Assembly (NCBI RefSeq): GCF_036569345.1
Contig: NZ_DATCQT010000181.1
Span: 1-64,000, forward strand
Reading direction: 5' to 3'
From: Clostridium_AD sp036569345
GTDB taxonomy: Bacteria; Bacillota; Clostridia; Clostridiales; Clostridiaceae
DNA length: 64,000 nucleotides
A model generated the notes under the pieces. That model was given only the letters and a program-made list of their open reading frames with translations. It had not been told where the DNA came from and made no database searches. The translations under genes were made by a program, and so were the position numbers. Positions 35,964 through 45,094 of the stretch are shown here, piece by piece; positions within the stretch are counted from its first letter, which is position 1; each line of letters opens with the position of its first letter.

Positions 35964-36986
35964 CTAAGATGGAATAATTCTTTCAAAATCTTGCAGAATA
36001 GGCTCTATAGATTTTTCTGTTTTAATCATCCCTTTTAATCTTTCAATATATCTAGCTTCAGGCCAATTTAATTCTCTTTTCTCATAATATTTGCTCATTA
36101 TTCCTACAAAAAGATGAGGGAAAATTAATGTTTCTTTTAACACTTGCCATTTCCAGTGTTCTAGTGGATTTAAGTCATTGTACCATTTTAGTATTTGTGA
36201 TGTTAATAGTAAATCCCATTTGCCTTTCTTTTTCATAATTTTATTTAAAAATTTTCTTATGTCTCTAGTAGGCAAATCTACAGTAATAGAATCTATATCT
36301 AAAACAAATATATCTTTTGAACTGGTAAGAATGAGGTTACTAGCAGTAAAATCTTGATGACAAAGACAATTTGTACTTTTAGCCTCAAGGGACCATTGAT
36401 TGTATCCTGATTTCTCATTTTCCTTTATAGCTAACTGCATTCTTTTATTAAAATAAGGAAATTCGGTTATAATAATTTGTCCGAATTCTGAATGTTTAGG
36501 AACAGACATTTCAAAATTATAAAAATCTTTTAATTTGATCATTTGATTTTCAAATTCTTCCTTTTGATGGCCTAAATGAATCCTTGCCTTGCAGTCATCT
36601 GGAAAGGCGAAATTTTTAGAGGCATGATGGAAATTAGCTAGTCCCTCTACTATCATTTTTAATTCTTGAGGTTTGTCCTCATTTGGAGTATTGCCAATTA
36701 TAGCTTCACTTAAAACATAACAGGAGTTAACTCCTTTTACATAGCTATTATTGTCTTTTGTCTTAATAATTTCAGATAAATTAACTTTCCCATTTTTTAA
36801 GTGTTCAACAGCTGATAGAATGAATTCAAGTGTTTTAGCTGAGCAAGAGTGTTTTTTTAAAATTTTATCGCCGGTAGTTGTTTTTATCCACCAGACTGCT
36901 TTTTTACCTTTATCAGACTGCTGTTTTATATCAACAATATTAATATTGTATTTAGATAATATCAAATTTATATTTTCTTGTTCCAT
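35964..36986 (-). CDS. CotS-family spore coat protein (kinase-like), first copy
   Basis: 340 residues from the ATG at 36986, which has RBS AAGGAGG; an earlier in-frame ATG (37007) lies before that site. Kinase motifs CHQDFTASNLIL and VLDIDS are intact, with VDLPTRDIRKF following. Diverged paralogue of the next gene in the operon. First gene of the operon; sporulation control is expected from family but I cannot pick a sigma-E/K promoter with confidence. Confidence 0.85.
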   Translation of the reverse strand: MEQENINLILSKYNINIVDIKQQSDKGKKAVWWIKTTTGDKILKKHSCSAKTLEFILSAVEHLKNGKVNLSEIIKTKDNNSYVKGVNSCYVLSEAIIGNTPNEDKPQELKMIVEGLANFHHASKNFAFPDDCKARIHLGHQKEEFENQMIKLKDFYNFEMSVPKHSEFGQIIITEFPYFNKRMQLAIKENEKSGYNQWSLEAKSTNCLCHQDFTASNLILTSSKDIFVLDIDSITVDLPTRDIRKFLNKIMKKKGKWDLLLTSQILKWYNDLNPLEHWKWQVLKETLIFPHLFVGIMSKYYEKRELNWPEARYIERLKGMIKTEKSIEPILQDFERIIPS

Positions 36987-37067
36987 AATGTGGCCTCCTT
37001 GTAACACTCTTAAATAGGTAACAAATAATAAATTTTAGATAAGCAAATAAATTTATAGTTATATATA

Positions 37068-37167
37068 AAACCCTGAGGAGTCTTAATAGGTATTGAGGGA
37101 AAGAAAAATTATGCAAAATTATATTAGGTAATTAATAATTTAACATTTTTATAAGGCATCCTCAGGG
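37068..37167. repeat. Long-loop inverted repeat before the CotS operon
   Basis: CCCTGAGGA near 37071 pairs perfectly with TCCTCAGGG near 37157, about 75 bases apart. On the minus strand the second arm is followed by TTTTATATA. It lies between the stop of the small acidic protein gene and the first CotS gene, both minus strand. It may be a terminator with a large loop or a structured leader. Confidence 0.45.
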
Positions 37168-37186
37168 AGTTTTAATTTAAATTTTA

Positions 37187-37453
37187 TTAAAATTCAAAGG
37201 GTTGTTTTTCATAATCTTCGTTATTATTTTCTTCTAATTGCTCAGGTCTTTGTCCCCACTTAACTTTAATTGAAAAATCTCCGTAATTTTCATCGGCATC
37301 AAGTTTAATTTGAAAATCTAATTCTTCATCATCTGGTATAGAAACATCGTTTCCTTCTATTTGGAGTTTGTCTTTAAATAATTTTATAACTTCATCCTTT
37401 AAAAAGAAATAAAATTCTTCTTTATTTCCAGTATATTTTTCTCTATAATTCAT
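37187..37453 (-). CDS. Small acidic protein, possibly amphi-Trp type
   Basis: 88 residues. A helical N-terminal half (EEFYFFLKDEVIKLFKDKL) is followed by beta-like alternation IPDDEELDFQIKLD...GDFSIKVKWG, reminiscent of the amphi-Trp domain; then an acidic tail. RBS GGGGGC before ATG 37453. Function unknown. Probably separately transcribed from the CotS operon that follows. Confidence 0.6.
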   Translation of the reverse strand: MNYREKYTGNKEEFYFFLKDEVIKLFKDKLQIEGNDVSIPDDEELDFQIKLDADENYGDFSIKVKWGQRPEQLEENNNEDYEKQPFEF

Positions 37454-37713
37454 GGATAAAGCCCCCTTCCACTATAAAGTATTCCGATTTAACAATAAGG
37501 GTGATAGTAATTGCATATATTTTTAAAAATACAAAAAAATTATTTTAAAATTAAAATGCCTGTTGCTAAGCAATAATAGCAATAGGTAATTTTATAATAC
37601 TCAATAATATGATATATTATATTAAGAGATTTACATACTGTGTTAAAAATAGTAAATAATAAATATAGAGGTAATTTAATTGTAAAAAATAGCTTTATAA
37701 GGAAGGTGTTTTT

Positions 37714-38472
37714 ATGAAAATTTATTCATGGAATGTGAATGGCATAAGAGCCATAAAAAATAAAGGGTTCATTGAATGGGTTACCAGTGAGCAACCAGAG
37801 GTTTTATGTTTACAAGAAACAAAAATTCAAGAAGATCAAATAAGTGATGAACTTAAGAATATAGAGGGATATTACTCTTATTTTTCTTGTGCAGAAAAGA
37901 AGGGTTATAGTGGTGTAGCAATATATACTAAGCAAAAACCAATATCTGTAAAGTTTGGTATTGGAATAGAGAAATTTGATAGTGAAGGGAGAATATTAAT
38001 AACTGAGTTCGAAGAGTTTACCCTTTTTAGCATATACTTTCCTAATGGTCAGAAAGATGAGGACAGATTAAATTATAAAATGGAATTTTATGATGCTCTA
38101 TTGGATTATTGTGAAAAGTTGAGAGAAAACGGGAAAAAGTTAATTATTTGTGGTGATTATAATACCGCTCATAACATAATTGATCTTAAGAATCCAAAGG
38201 CAAACGAAAAATATTCAGGATTCTTACCTATAGAGAGAGCTTGGATGGATAAATTTATATCTTATGGTTATGTTGATACTTTTAGATATCTTCACGAGGT
38301 AGAAGTAAAATATTCTTGGTGGAGTTACAGATTTAAGGCTAGAGAAAAAAATGTAGGATGGAGACTTGATTATTTTTTTGTAACGACGGATTTATTAAGC
38401 AAATTAAAGGAAGCTTCTATTTTAAATGAGGTTTTAGGATCAGACCATTGCCCTGTATGTATTATTTTATAG
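37714..38472 (+). CDS. xth: Exodeoxyribonuclease III / AP endonuclease
   Basis: 252 residues of the ExoIII family: abasic-site and 3'-end repair of DNA. Motifs in order: YSWNVNGIRA, LCLQETK (metal Glu), CGDYNTAH (Asp/Asn), ERAWMD, and YSWWSYRFKAREKNVGWRLDYF and SDHCPV (catalytic His). All catalytic residues are present. RBS GGAAGGTG. Single gene. Confidence 0.95.
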   Translation: MKIYSWNVNGIRAIKNKGFIEWVTSEQPEVLCLQETKIQEDQISDELKNIEGYYSYFSCAEKKGYSGVAIYTKQKPISVKFGIGIEKFDSEGRILITEFEEFTLFSIYFPNGQKDEDRLNYKMEFYDALLDYCEKLRENGKKLIICGDYNTAHNIIDLKNPKANEKYSGFLPIERAWMDKFISYGYVDTFRYLHEVEVKYSWWSYRFKAREKNVGWRLDYFFVTTDLLSKLKEASILNEVLGSDHCPVCIIL

Positions 38473-38606
38473 TCACATTTAAATCTACATTTAAAGTAGC
38501 GTTTGCAAATTACTTATTTAAAATATTTCAGTGTATAATGATATTTGATGTTATAAACTTATAATTTTTGGCACTCTACCACTAAAAATGAAAGGAAGTT
38601 TTAGTT

Positions 38607-39620
38607 ATGGACAATGAGAGAAATTTATATCCTGTGAAATTTAAAAAGAGATATGGGTATATAGACAAGGAAGGTAATATGGTTATAGAATGTAAATTTA
38701 ATTATGCGTTGGAGTTTGAAGGGAACCTCGCAATAGTTAGTATAGATGAAAAGTATGGTTTTATTAATAAGAATGGCGAGTTTGTAATAGAACCGAAGTA
38801 TGATGAAGTTTCACAGTTTAATGAAGGCTTTGCGGTTATAAAGTTAGAAGGCAAAAAAGGATATATTAATTTAAGTGGGAAACTTATAGTGGAACCTAAA
38901 TATGAAGAAGCTAATTTCTTTATGGAAGGAAGAGCTGCAGTAAAGAGTGGATATATGTGGGGATATATAGATAGTGAAGGGATGGAAATAGTGCCACCTA
39001 AATTTTTAGATGCTAATGATTATAGTGAAGGATTAGCAGCAGTGCAAATAGGAGGTAAGATAGCATATATAGATAAGGATGGTAAAGTTATAATAGATGC
39101 AGTTTATGATTATGCTTATGCATTTAATGGTGGGATAGCACCAGTTTGTTCTAATGGAAAGTATGGGTATATAAACAAAAGTGGTGAAACCATTATACCA
39201 CTTCGATATAATGTTTGCGGAGAGTTCAATGAGGGCCTAGCATCAGTTGAAATGAGAGAAAAATACGGGTATATAGATTGTAGCGGAGAGATTATTATAA
39301 AACCTAGATTCCAATGGGCAGATAGATTTTATGAAGGTATAGCTATAATTTGTGAGAATGAAAAATATGGTTGTATTAATAAAAATGGAAATATTACAAT
39401 ACCTACAATATTTGAAGATATAGATATTATGAGCGAAGGATTGATAGCTGCTCAGATAGGAGAGAACTGGGGTTACATAAATTGCCTAGGTGAAATAGTA
39501 ATTGAGCCCAGTTTTGAAGAAGCTTACGAATTTACTGATGGAATTGCAAGAATAGAAGTAGGTAAAAGAATCGGATATATTAATAAAGTAGGGGAATACG
39601 TTTGGAAATTACAATCTTAA
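38607..39620 (+). CDS. WG-repeat protein
   Basis: 337 residues composed almost entirely of WG (KWG) repeats: nine full units of 34 residues plus a partial tenth. Each unit follows GYIDKxGxxVIxPKYxxAxxFxEG. No signal peptide or anchor is seen, so it is probably cytoplasmic or released by another route. WG repeats are thought to form a beta-propeller-like scaffold; partner unknown. RBS AAAGGAAG. Own promoter TATAAT about 70 bases upstream and a terminator. Confidence 0.88.
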   Translation: MDNERNLYPVKFKKRYGYIDKEGNMVIECKFNYALEFEGNLAIVSIDEKYGFINKNGEFVIEPKYDEVSQFNEGFAVIKLEGKKGYINLSGKLIVEPKYEEANFFMEGRAAVKSGYMWGYIDSEGMEIVPPKFLDANDYSEGLAAVQIGGKIAYIDKDGKVIIDAVYDYAYAFNGGIAPVCSNGKYGYINKSGETIIPLRYNVCGEFNEGLASVEMREKYGYIDCSGEIIIKPRFQWADRFYEGIAIICENEKYGCINKNGNITIPTIFEDIDIMSEGLIAAQIGENWGYINCLGEIVIEPSFEEAYEFTDGIARIEVGKRIGYINKVGEYVWKLQS

Positions 39621-39631
39621 ATTTTATGATG

Positions 39632-39658
39632 AAGCATCTATATATATTATAGATGCTT
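39632..39658 (+). terminator. Terminator of the WG-repeat gene
   Basis: AAGCATCTATA / TATAGATGCTT with a five-base loop and TTAA following. Confidence 0.6.
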
Positions 39659-39913
39659 TAACTATACAATCATATATTTGCCTCTTAAATTAATTTATTA
39701 CTTTAGTATAATTAAACTTAGATTTAGTATATATAAATTTAATAATGTACTTTACATAATTATGTAGAAACTTTTACTGTATAGGTTAATAGTATATAAA
39801 TAAAAGAATAGAAAACAAGAACTAATATATAAATTATTTTGGTGAAATATAACAAATAAGCCGGTTAGCAAAGTTATTTTATAAAAATAGCAAACTATAG
39901 GGGGAAATGCATA

Positions 39914-40852
39914 ATGAAGGTTCTATTGTGTGTTAGACAAGATTATTATAGAAATTTTGCAGTGGATTCTATGAAGGTAATAAAGACAGCTGAATATTTG
40001 CGTAAATTAGGTGTAACCGTGGATATAAATGATGGGGGAATATATGATTATTCTAGTTATGATATAGTACATTTATTTAATATTGATACTGCAGGGGAGA
40101 CGTATAGATACTATAAGATTGCACATTTTTACAAAAAAAACTTAATTATATCTCCAATGCACTGGGATATGAAAAAATATCAAATGTTAAACAATGAAAT
40201 TGAAAGGTTGAAGCTTTATGAAATGTGTAGTAGTTATAAAGAGGAGATTTTTAAAAAAAGTAAACTTATTATTTGTAATAGTGAATTGGAAAAGGACCTT
40301 ATTCAGAGTGAATTTCATGTGAATACCGAGTGCAGAGTCATATATAATGGTGTAGAAGTAGAAAATGAAGATATACCTTTATATAATTTTACCGAGAGAT
40401 ATAATTTAAACAATTATGTTTTATGTGTTGGGAGAATAAACGAGAGTAAAAATCAACTTGCTATATGTACCATCTGTGAGCAGCTTGGAAAGCAATTAGT
40501 TTTAATAGGAAATGTAAATGACAATGAGTACCTTAAAAAATGTACTAATTTCAAGAATGTAATTCATTTGGGATTTATGGATAACTATAATGTATACAAT
40601 GCATATAGATTCGCAAAGGTACATGTGAACCCAAGTTTTATAGGAATGCCAGGCTTATCATCCCTAGAGGCAGCAGCAAGTGGGTGTAATATAGTGTCAA
40701 CAAAGGAAGGCTGCGCAAAAGAATATTTTAAAGACATGGCGTTATATTGTGATCCATATGATAATAATAGTATGTACGATGCAATAAAGAAGGGGTTTGA
40801 AAAACGTAAGGATAACACGCTTAAAAATTATGTCAATGAAAATTATAACTGA
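39914..40852 (+). CDS. GT4-type glycosyltransferase
   Basis: 312 residues, shorter than usual GT4 enzymes (about 370). Start KVLLCVRQDYYRNFAVDSMKV, donor-side VLCVGRINESKNQ and NPSFIGMPGLSSLEAAASGCNIVST, which contains the EX7E-like region, with only the second Glu clearly placed. No partner genes adjacent. RBS AGGGGGAAA. Substrate unknown. Confidence 0.8.
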   Translation: MKVLLCVRQDYYRNFAVDSMKVIKTAEYLRKLGVTVDINDGGIYDYSSYDIVHLFNIDTAGETYRYYKIAHFYKKNLIISPMHWDMKKYQMLNNEIERLKLYEMCSSYKEEIFKKSKLIICNSELEKDLIQSEFHVNTECRVIYNGVEVENEDIPLYNFTERYNLNNYVLCVGRINESKNQLAICTICEQLGKQLVLIGNVNDNEYLKKCTNFKNVIHLGFMDNYNVYNAYRFAKVHVNPSFIGMPGLSSLEAAASGCNIVSTKEGCAKEYFKDMALYCDPYDNNSMYDAIKKGFEKRKDNTLKNYVNENYN

Positions 40853-40934
40853 GAGAAATTAATAAATGATTTATATAAAACTTATTTGGAAATTCTTAGT
40901 TAAAATTTTCATATATTATGCTATAACAAAAACT

Positions 40935-40978
40935 AAGATACAGCTATTATTTCAATAATAACTGCATCTTGTTTTTTT
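40935..40978 (+). terminator. Terminator of the glycosyltransferase gene
   Basis: Arms 40935-40951 and 40954-40970 pair with two mismatches, followed by seven T on the plus strand. It lies immediately at the 3' edge of the convergent pseudogene. Confidence 0.75.
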
Positions 40979-42430
40979 ACAATGCATTTCGCATAGAGAG
41001 AATAAATTTAGCTCTATCTAAAGGATTAACTCCAATTCTTTCTCTTGCTGCTCCTATTTCTAAGGGACATGGCTCATAAGCAGAAAAGCCAGTTGTCATT
41101 ATTCATTTTCCGGAAGATATCTTACTTAAATCTCCTGGATATTCAAGTGAGGTAGATACAGGCATTTTTCCCTCTATTGTAAAAGAGTCGTTGTGTATTA
41201 TTGGACTATCAAATTTCCCACGCATTTTTATAATATCATTTAAAACTCTTCCACCTACATTCTGAGGCACAGTAATCCTAAACTTGATTATAGGTTCAAG
41301 TAGTGTAGTGCCTATTTCATTTAGACCTCTCATTATGCCCATTGCGGCAGAGGTTGCGAAGTCCCCTGAACGTGAATGCATAACATGGTCTTCTCCTTTT
41401 ATAAAGGTTATCTTTAAATCTGTCACTGGCCATCCATAAATACCTTGACTTAAGATTTTACCCAAATATTTCCATTAGAATAGCTTCAATATATTCAATC
41501 TGAATTTTACCCATAATCCGAATATGAATCTCTTTTTTTTCTTTTATCCATAACATGTTAAGCAGTGGATCTTCCTCTTGTAGAATAGTTAAAGCTTCAA
41601 CTAAAGTTATATAGTCTTCTTCAATTTTCGGATAAATTCTTAAGGTAAGAAGTGGAGTTGTAATTACTTGAAGTTTCGGAATATGAGTTTTGCTTCCCAG
41701 AATATCGTTGGTACTACAATTTAACCCGCTAACCATAACTAAAATTTCTGATTAATTATTTTTTTTATCATAGTAATTTTTTCACTTTTGTTTGTAGTTA
41801 CATTTAAAATATCATCTCTAGTTGATATTGACCCACTAAATAGTTTTATATGGGCTATTTTACCTAAGGTTTTATTATGAGAGATTTTATAGACCAGTGC
41901 CGAGAGATTTGAACTATCTAAATCCTCTGGGCCAGGGAGATAATCTATTATTCCATCAAGCAAATCTTTAATTCCTTCACCTTTTAGAGCAGTGCCATAA
42001 AGCACAGGATAAATTATACCTTTATTAGCCTGCTTTGCTATCTCATTTTTTATGTTTCCTAGGGTTAGAGTATTATTAAAGAATTGTTTTAAAATCTCTT
42101 CGTTATTATCACCTAGGATATCTATTATATCCTCAAGTAATCGTGAACACGATTCCTCATTTATATCTAATATATTTTTTGCGTAATTGCTTTGATCAAA
42201 TATGTTCTTAACAATAAACTCGTTATTTATTTCATAAACAAATTGAAGTGGCACAAGCCTTTTAGTAAGCAACTTTTTCATATCATTAATTGTAATAGAT
42301 GGGGAGGCTCCAATACGATCAAGTTTATTTATGAAAAAAATAGAAGTGTAGTTGTTCTGTTAAAGTTGTTTTTCCAGCATCTACATGGGCAACTATTCCA
42401 ATATTTCTAATGCTATTTTTTATAGTCATA
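40977..42430 (-). pseudogene. Decayed ribosomal-protection (TetM/TetB(P)-like) or EF-G-like GTPase
   Basis: Minus-strand fragments together follow a ribosomal-protection GTPase. From 42430: MTIKNSIRNIGIVAHVDAGKTTLTEQL (P-loop), then a jump with loss of switch I/II to FFINKLDRIGAS (G4 motif NKLD) in another frame; then domains G'/II (42281-41739), III (41736-41458) and IV (41465-41103, with TDLKITFIKGEDH); and finally TTGFSAYEPCPLEIG...DRAKF in a further frame. At least two internal deletions and several frameshifts or stops rule out a working protein. The intact motifs resemble TetM/TetO/TetB(P) proteins more than housekeeping EF-G, but exact class needs alignment. Confidence 0.85.
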
Positions 42431-42648
42431 TTTATATCTCCATTAGATAATTTTTTAGACTAGGATTCTAAAAAAAATAACAAGAACCCGACTAGTCTAT
42501 TTTTTATTATATTCTATTATTTTTATTGTGTCCATGGTCATAGAATAGTGAAGGTCGTGTTATATTAATGTAAAATGTTCTAATGTCTTAATTTATTACA
42601 ACTTTTACTGTATAATAAGATATATAAGACTTATTAGGAGAGATGCAA

Positions 42649-45027
42649 ATGAAAAAGATTGAATTACTAGCTCCGGCTGGTAGCATGGAAAGTGTATATG
42701 CTGCAGTACAAATGGGGGCAGATGCAGTTTATATAGGAGGAAGCAAATTCTCGGCAAGAGCTTATGCTTTTAATTTTGATGAAGAGAATATAACGAAAGC
42801 AGTAGAATATTGTCATATTTATGGAGTACGTGTATATGTTACTTTAAATACATTAGTAAAGGACAATGAATTAAAAGAAATTATGGAATATGTAGGATTT
42901 TTATATAACGCATGCGTAGATGCATTGATCATTCAAGATGCTGGATTAATATATTTAATAAGAAATAATTTTCCTAGGTTTGAGCTTCACGCATCAACTC
43001 AGATGACAATTCACAATGGTGAAGCTGCTTTGTTTTTAAAAGAAATGGGATTTGCGAGGATAGTTCTCTCGAGAGAACTTAGTTTAAAAGAAATAAATTA
43101 TATATCTAATACTTTAAATGTTGAAACAGAAGTCTTTATTCATGGAGCTTTATGTGTATGCTATTCAGGGCAGTGTCTAATGAGTAGTATTATTGGAGGT
43201 AGGAGTGGGAATAGAGGTAGGTGCGCTCAGCCATGCAGATTACCTTATACACTAATAGATGCAAATACTAAAAAAGAACATAAGGCATACCTTTTAAGTC
43301 CTAAAGATATTTGTACTATAGATAACCTAAAAGATATGGTTGCAAGTGGCACATCTTCACTAAAAATAGAGGGAAGAATGAAAAAACCGGAATATGTTGC
43401 AGGAACAGTAGAAATATATAGACGGGCATTAGATAATGTTTATAATGACAAAATAGAAAAGTTAGATAAGGATACTAAGGTTTTAACACAATTATTTAAT
43501 AGAGAAGGATTTTCGAAGGCATATTTATACGGTAACACCGGAAAAGATATGATGGCATATAAAGTTCCTAAAAATTCTGGACTACCAATAGGTAGCTCAA
43601 ATAAAGATTTGTCTGTAACCCTTTTAGAAAACATCGCTTTAAAAGATGGCGTAATGTTTAACGATGATGGGTTTACTATTTTGAAAATTATAAAGGATGG
43701 AATGGAAGTTCAAAATGCAGTAATGGGGGATAGAGTTTTATTAAAACCAGCTAAATTTAAAGCTGGAGATTTTTTATATAAAATTTCAGATGTCCAATTA
43801 ATGGAGGAACTTTCAAGAAGTTATAGTGATAAATTCAAGAAGAAAATAGAACTAAATCTTTCAATAGAATTCACCACTAATAAACCTTTAAAAATAAGTA
43901 CTAGTTACAAGGGGAAAAGTTTTAATGTTAAAGGTGATCTTGTTCAGGAGGCACTAAATAAACCACTTAGTAGAGAACGTATCATTCAAAATTTATCTAA
44001 AACAGGAGATACTCCATTCATAATAAATGAAGTGAATTTTGAAGATTTTGAAGGAGGTTTTGTTCCGATGGCATCATTGAATTTAATAAGGCGAGAATTA
44101 ATAGAGAATGTTCAAAATGATATAACTTTAAAATATAAAAGAGGAAAAAATACAACTCAGATTAATTATAACAAAGGTCTTAGTCTTCTAGGGGATAAAA
44201 ATAATTTAGAATATAAGGATAAAAAAGTTACAAGTATACCGGAGACACTTATATATGTCACTAAAGAGGAACAACTAAAAGCAGTACTAGAAATGGGCTT
44301 TGATAATATTGCTATAAACCCTTTTATGAGAAGGTGTAACATAGAATTTAATAAATATGATTTTAATGTTTATTTAAAGGTTCCCAATATTATTAAGGAA
44401 GAATTTGAAAGTATTTGTGAGTTTATTGAAAACAATTTAGGTAAAGTAAAAGGTATTATTACCGCTAATTTAGGTATAATTAGTAGATTTAATAAAAAAA
44501 CAATTATAATTGGAGATTACAAATTGAATGTTTTTAATAGTTATGCAGGAGATTTTTACAAGAGTTTTCTAACGGGGACTTGTATTAGTGCAGAGCTTAA
44601 TGCAGCGGAGATCAAAAAGATTGCATCTAAAACTTCTTTGCCACTTCAAATTATGGTTTACGGAAAATATGAACTTATGGTAAGTGAATACTGTGCTATA
44701 GGAAGTGTATTTGGTAACAAAAGTGATAAAAAGGCTTGCATGAGAAATTGTGTTAAAGAATCATATACGCTTAAAGATAGAATGGGAGCAGAATTTAGTA
44801 TTGATACTGATAAATATTGTAGAAGTTATATTTACAATAATGTGCCTGTGAATTTAATTTCTAATATAGATGAAATAAAGAAAAACAATATTTCATCTTT
44901 TAGATTAGATTTTATTCAAGAAAATTATGAAGAGACTATTGAGGTTCTAAAAAATTATATAGAAAGATCATGGCAAGGTGAATTTAAAAACTATACTAGA
45001 GGGCATTATAAAAGAGGGGTTGAATAA
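42649..45027 (+). CDS. Peptidase U32 family protein, RlhA-like
   Basis: 792 residues from ATG 42649 (AGGAGAG seven bases before; an ATG six bases earlier overlaps that site). U32 domain begins KKIELLAPAGSMESVYAAVQ and has the Cys cluster CVCYSGQC...GRCAQPC, which holds an iron-sulfur site in family members; a DUF3656 region and a second partial U32-like part follow. The E. coli relative RlhA hydroxylates C2501 of 23S rRNA, so RNA modification is a better guess than proteolysis. Directly upstream of mutS2, likely cotranscribed. Confidence 0.88.
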   Translation: MKKIELLAPAGSMESVYAAVQMGADAVYIGGSKFSARAYAFNFDEENITKAVEYCHIYGVRVYVTLNTLVKDNELKEIMEYVGFLYNACVDALIIQDAGLIYLIRNNFPRFELHASTQMTIHNGEAALFLKEMGFARIVLSRELSLKEINYISNTLNVETEVFIHGALCVCYSGQCLMSSIIGGRSGNRGRCAQPCRLPYTLIDANTKKEHKAYLLSPKDICTIDNLKDMVASGTSSLKIEGRMKKPEYVAGTVEIYRRALDNVYNDKIEKLDKDTKVLTQLFNREGFSKAYLYGNTGKDMMAYKVPKNSGLPIGSSNKDLSVTLLENIALKDGVMFNDDGFTILKIIKDGMEVQNAVMGDRVLLKPAKFKAGDFLYKISDVQLMEELSRSYSDKFKKKIELNLSIEFTTNKPLKISTSYKGKSFNVKGDLVQEALNKPLSRERIIQNLSKTGDTPFIINEVNFEDFEGGFVPMASLNLIRRELIENVQNDITLKYKRGKNTTQINYNKGLSLLGDKNNLEYKDKKVTSIPETLIYVTKEEQLKAVLEMGFDNIAINPFMRRCNIEFNKYDFNVYLKVPNIIKEEFESICEFIENNLGKVKGIITANLGIISRFNKKTIIIGDYKLNVFNSYAGDFYKSFLTGTCISAELNAAEIKKIASKTSLPLQIMVYGKYELMVSEYCAIGSVFGNKSDKKACMRNCVKESYTLKDRMGAEFSIDTDKYCRSYIYNNVPVNLISNIDEIKKNNISSFRLDFIQENYEETIEVLKNYIERSWQGEFKNYTRGHYKRGVE

Positions 45028-45094
45028 TTGGAGATACATAATAGTGGATATATAATAGATAATAAATTATTAACAAATGAAAGATGGTGGAATT

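Noticed and set aside
41103..42281. Three separate small minus-strand genes
   Set aside because: They are successive domains of one GTPase broken by frameshifts and deletions.
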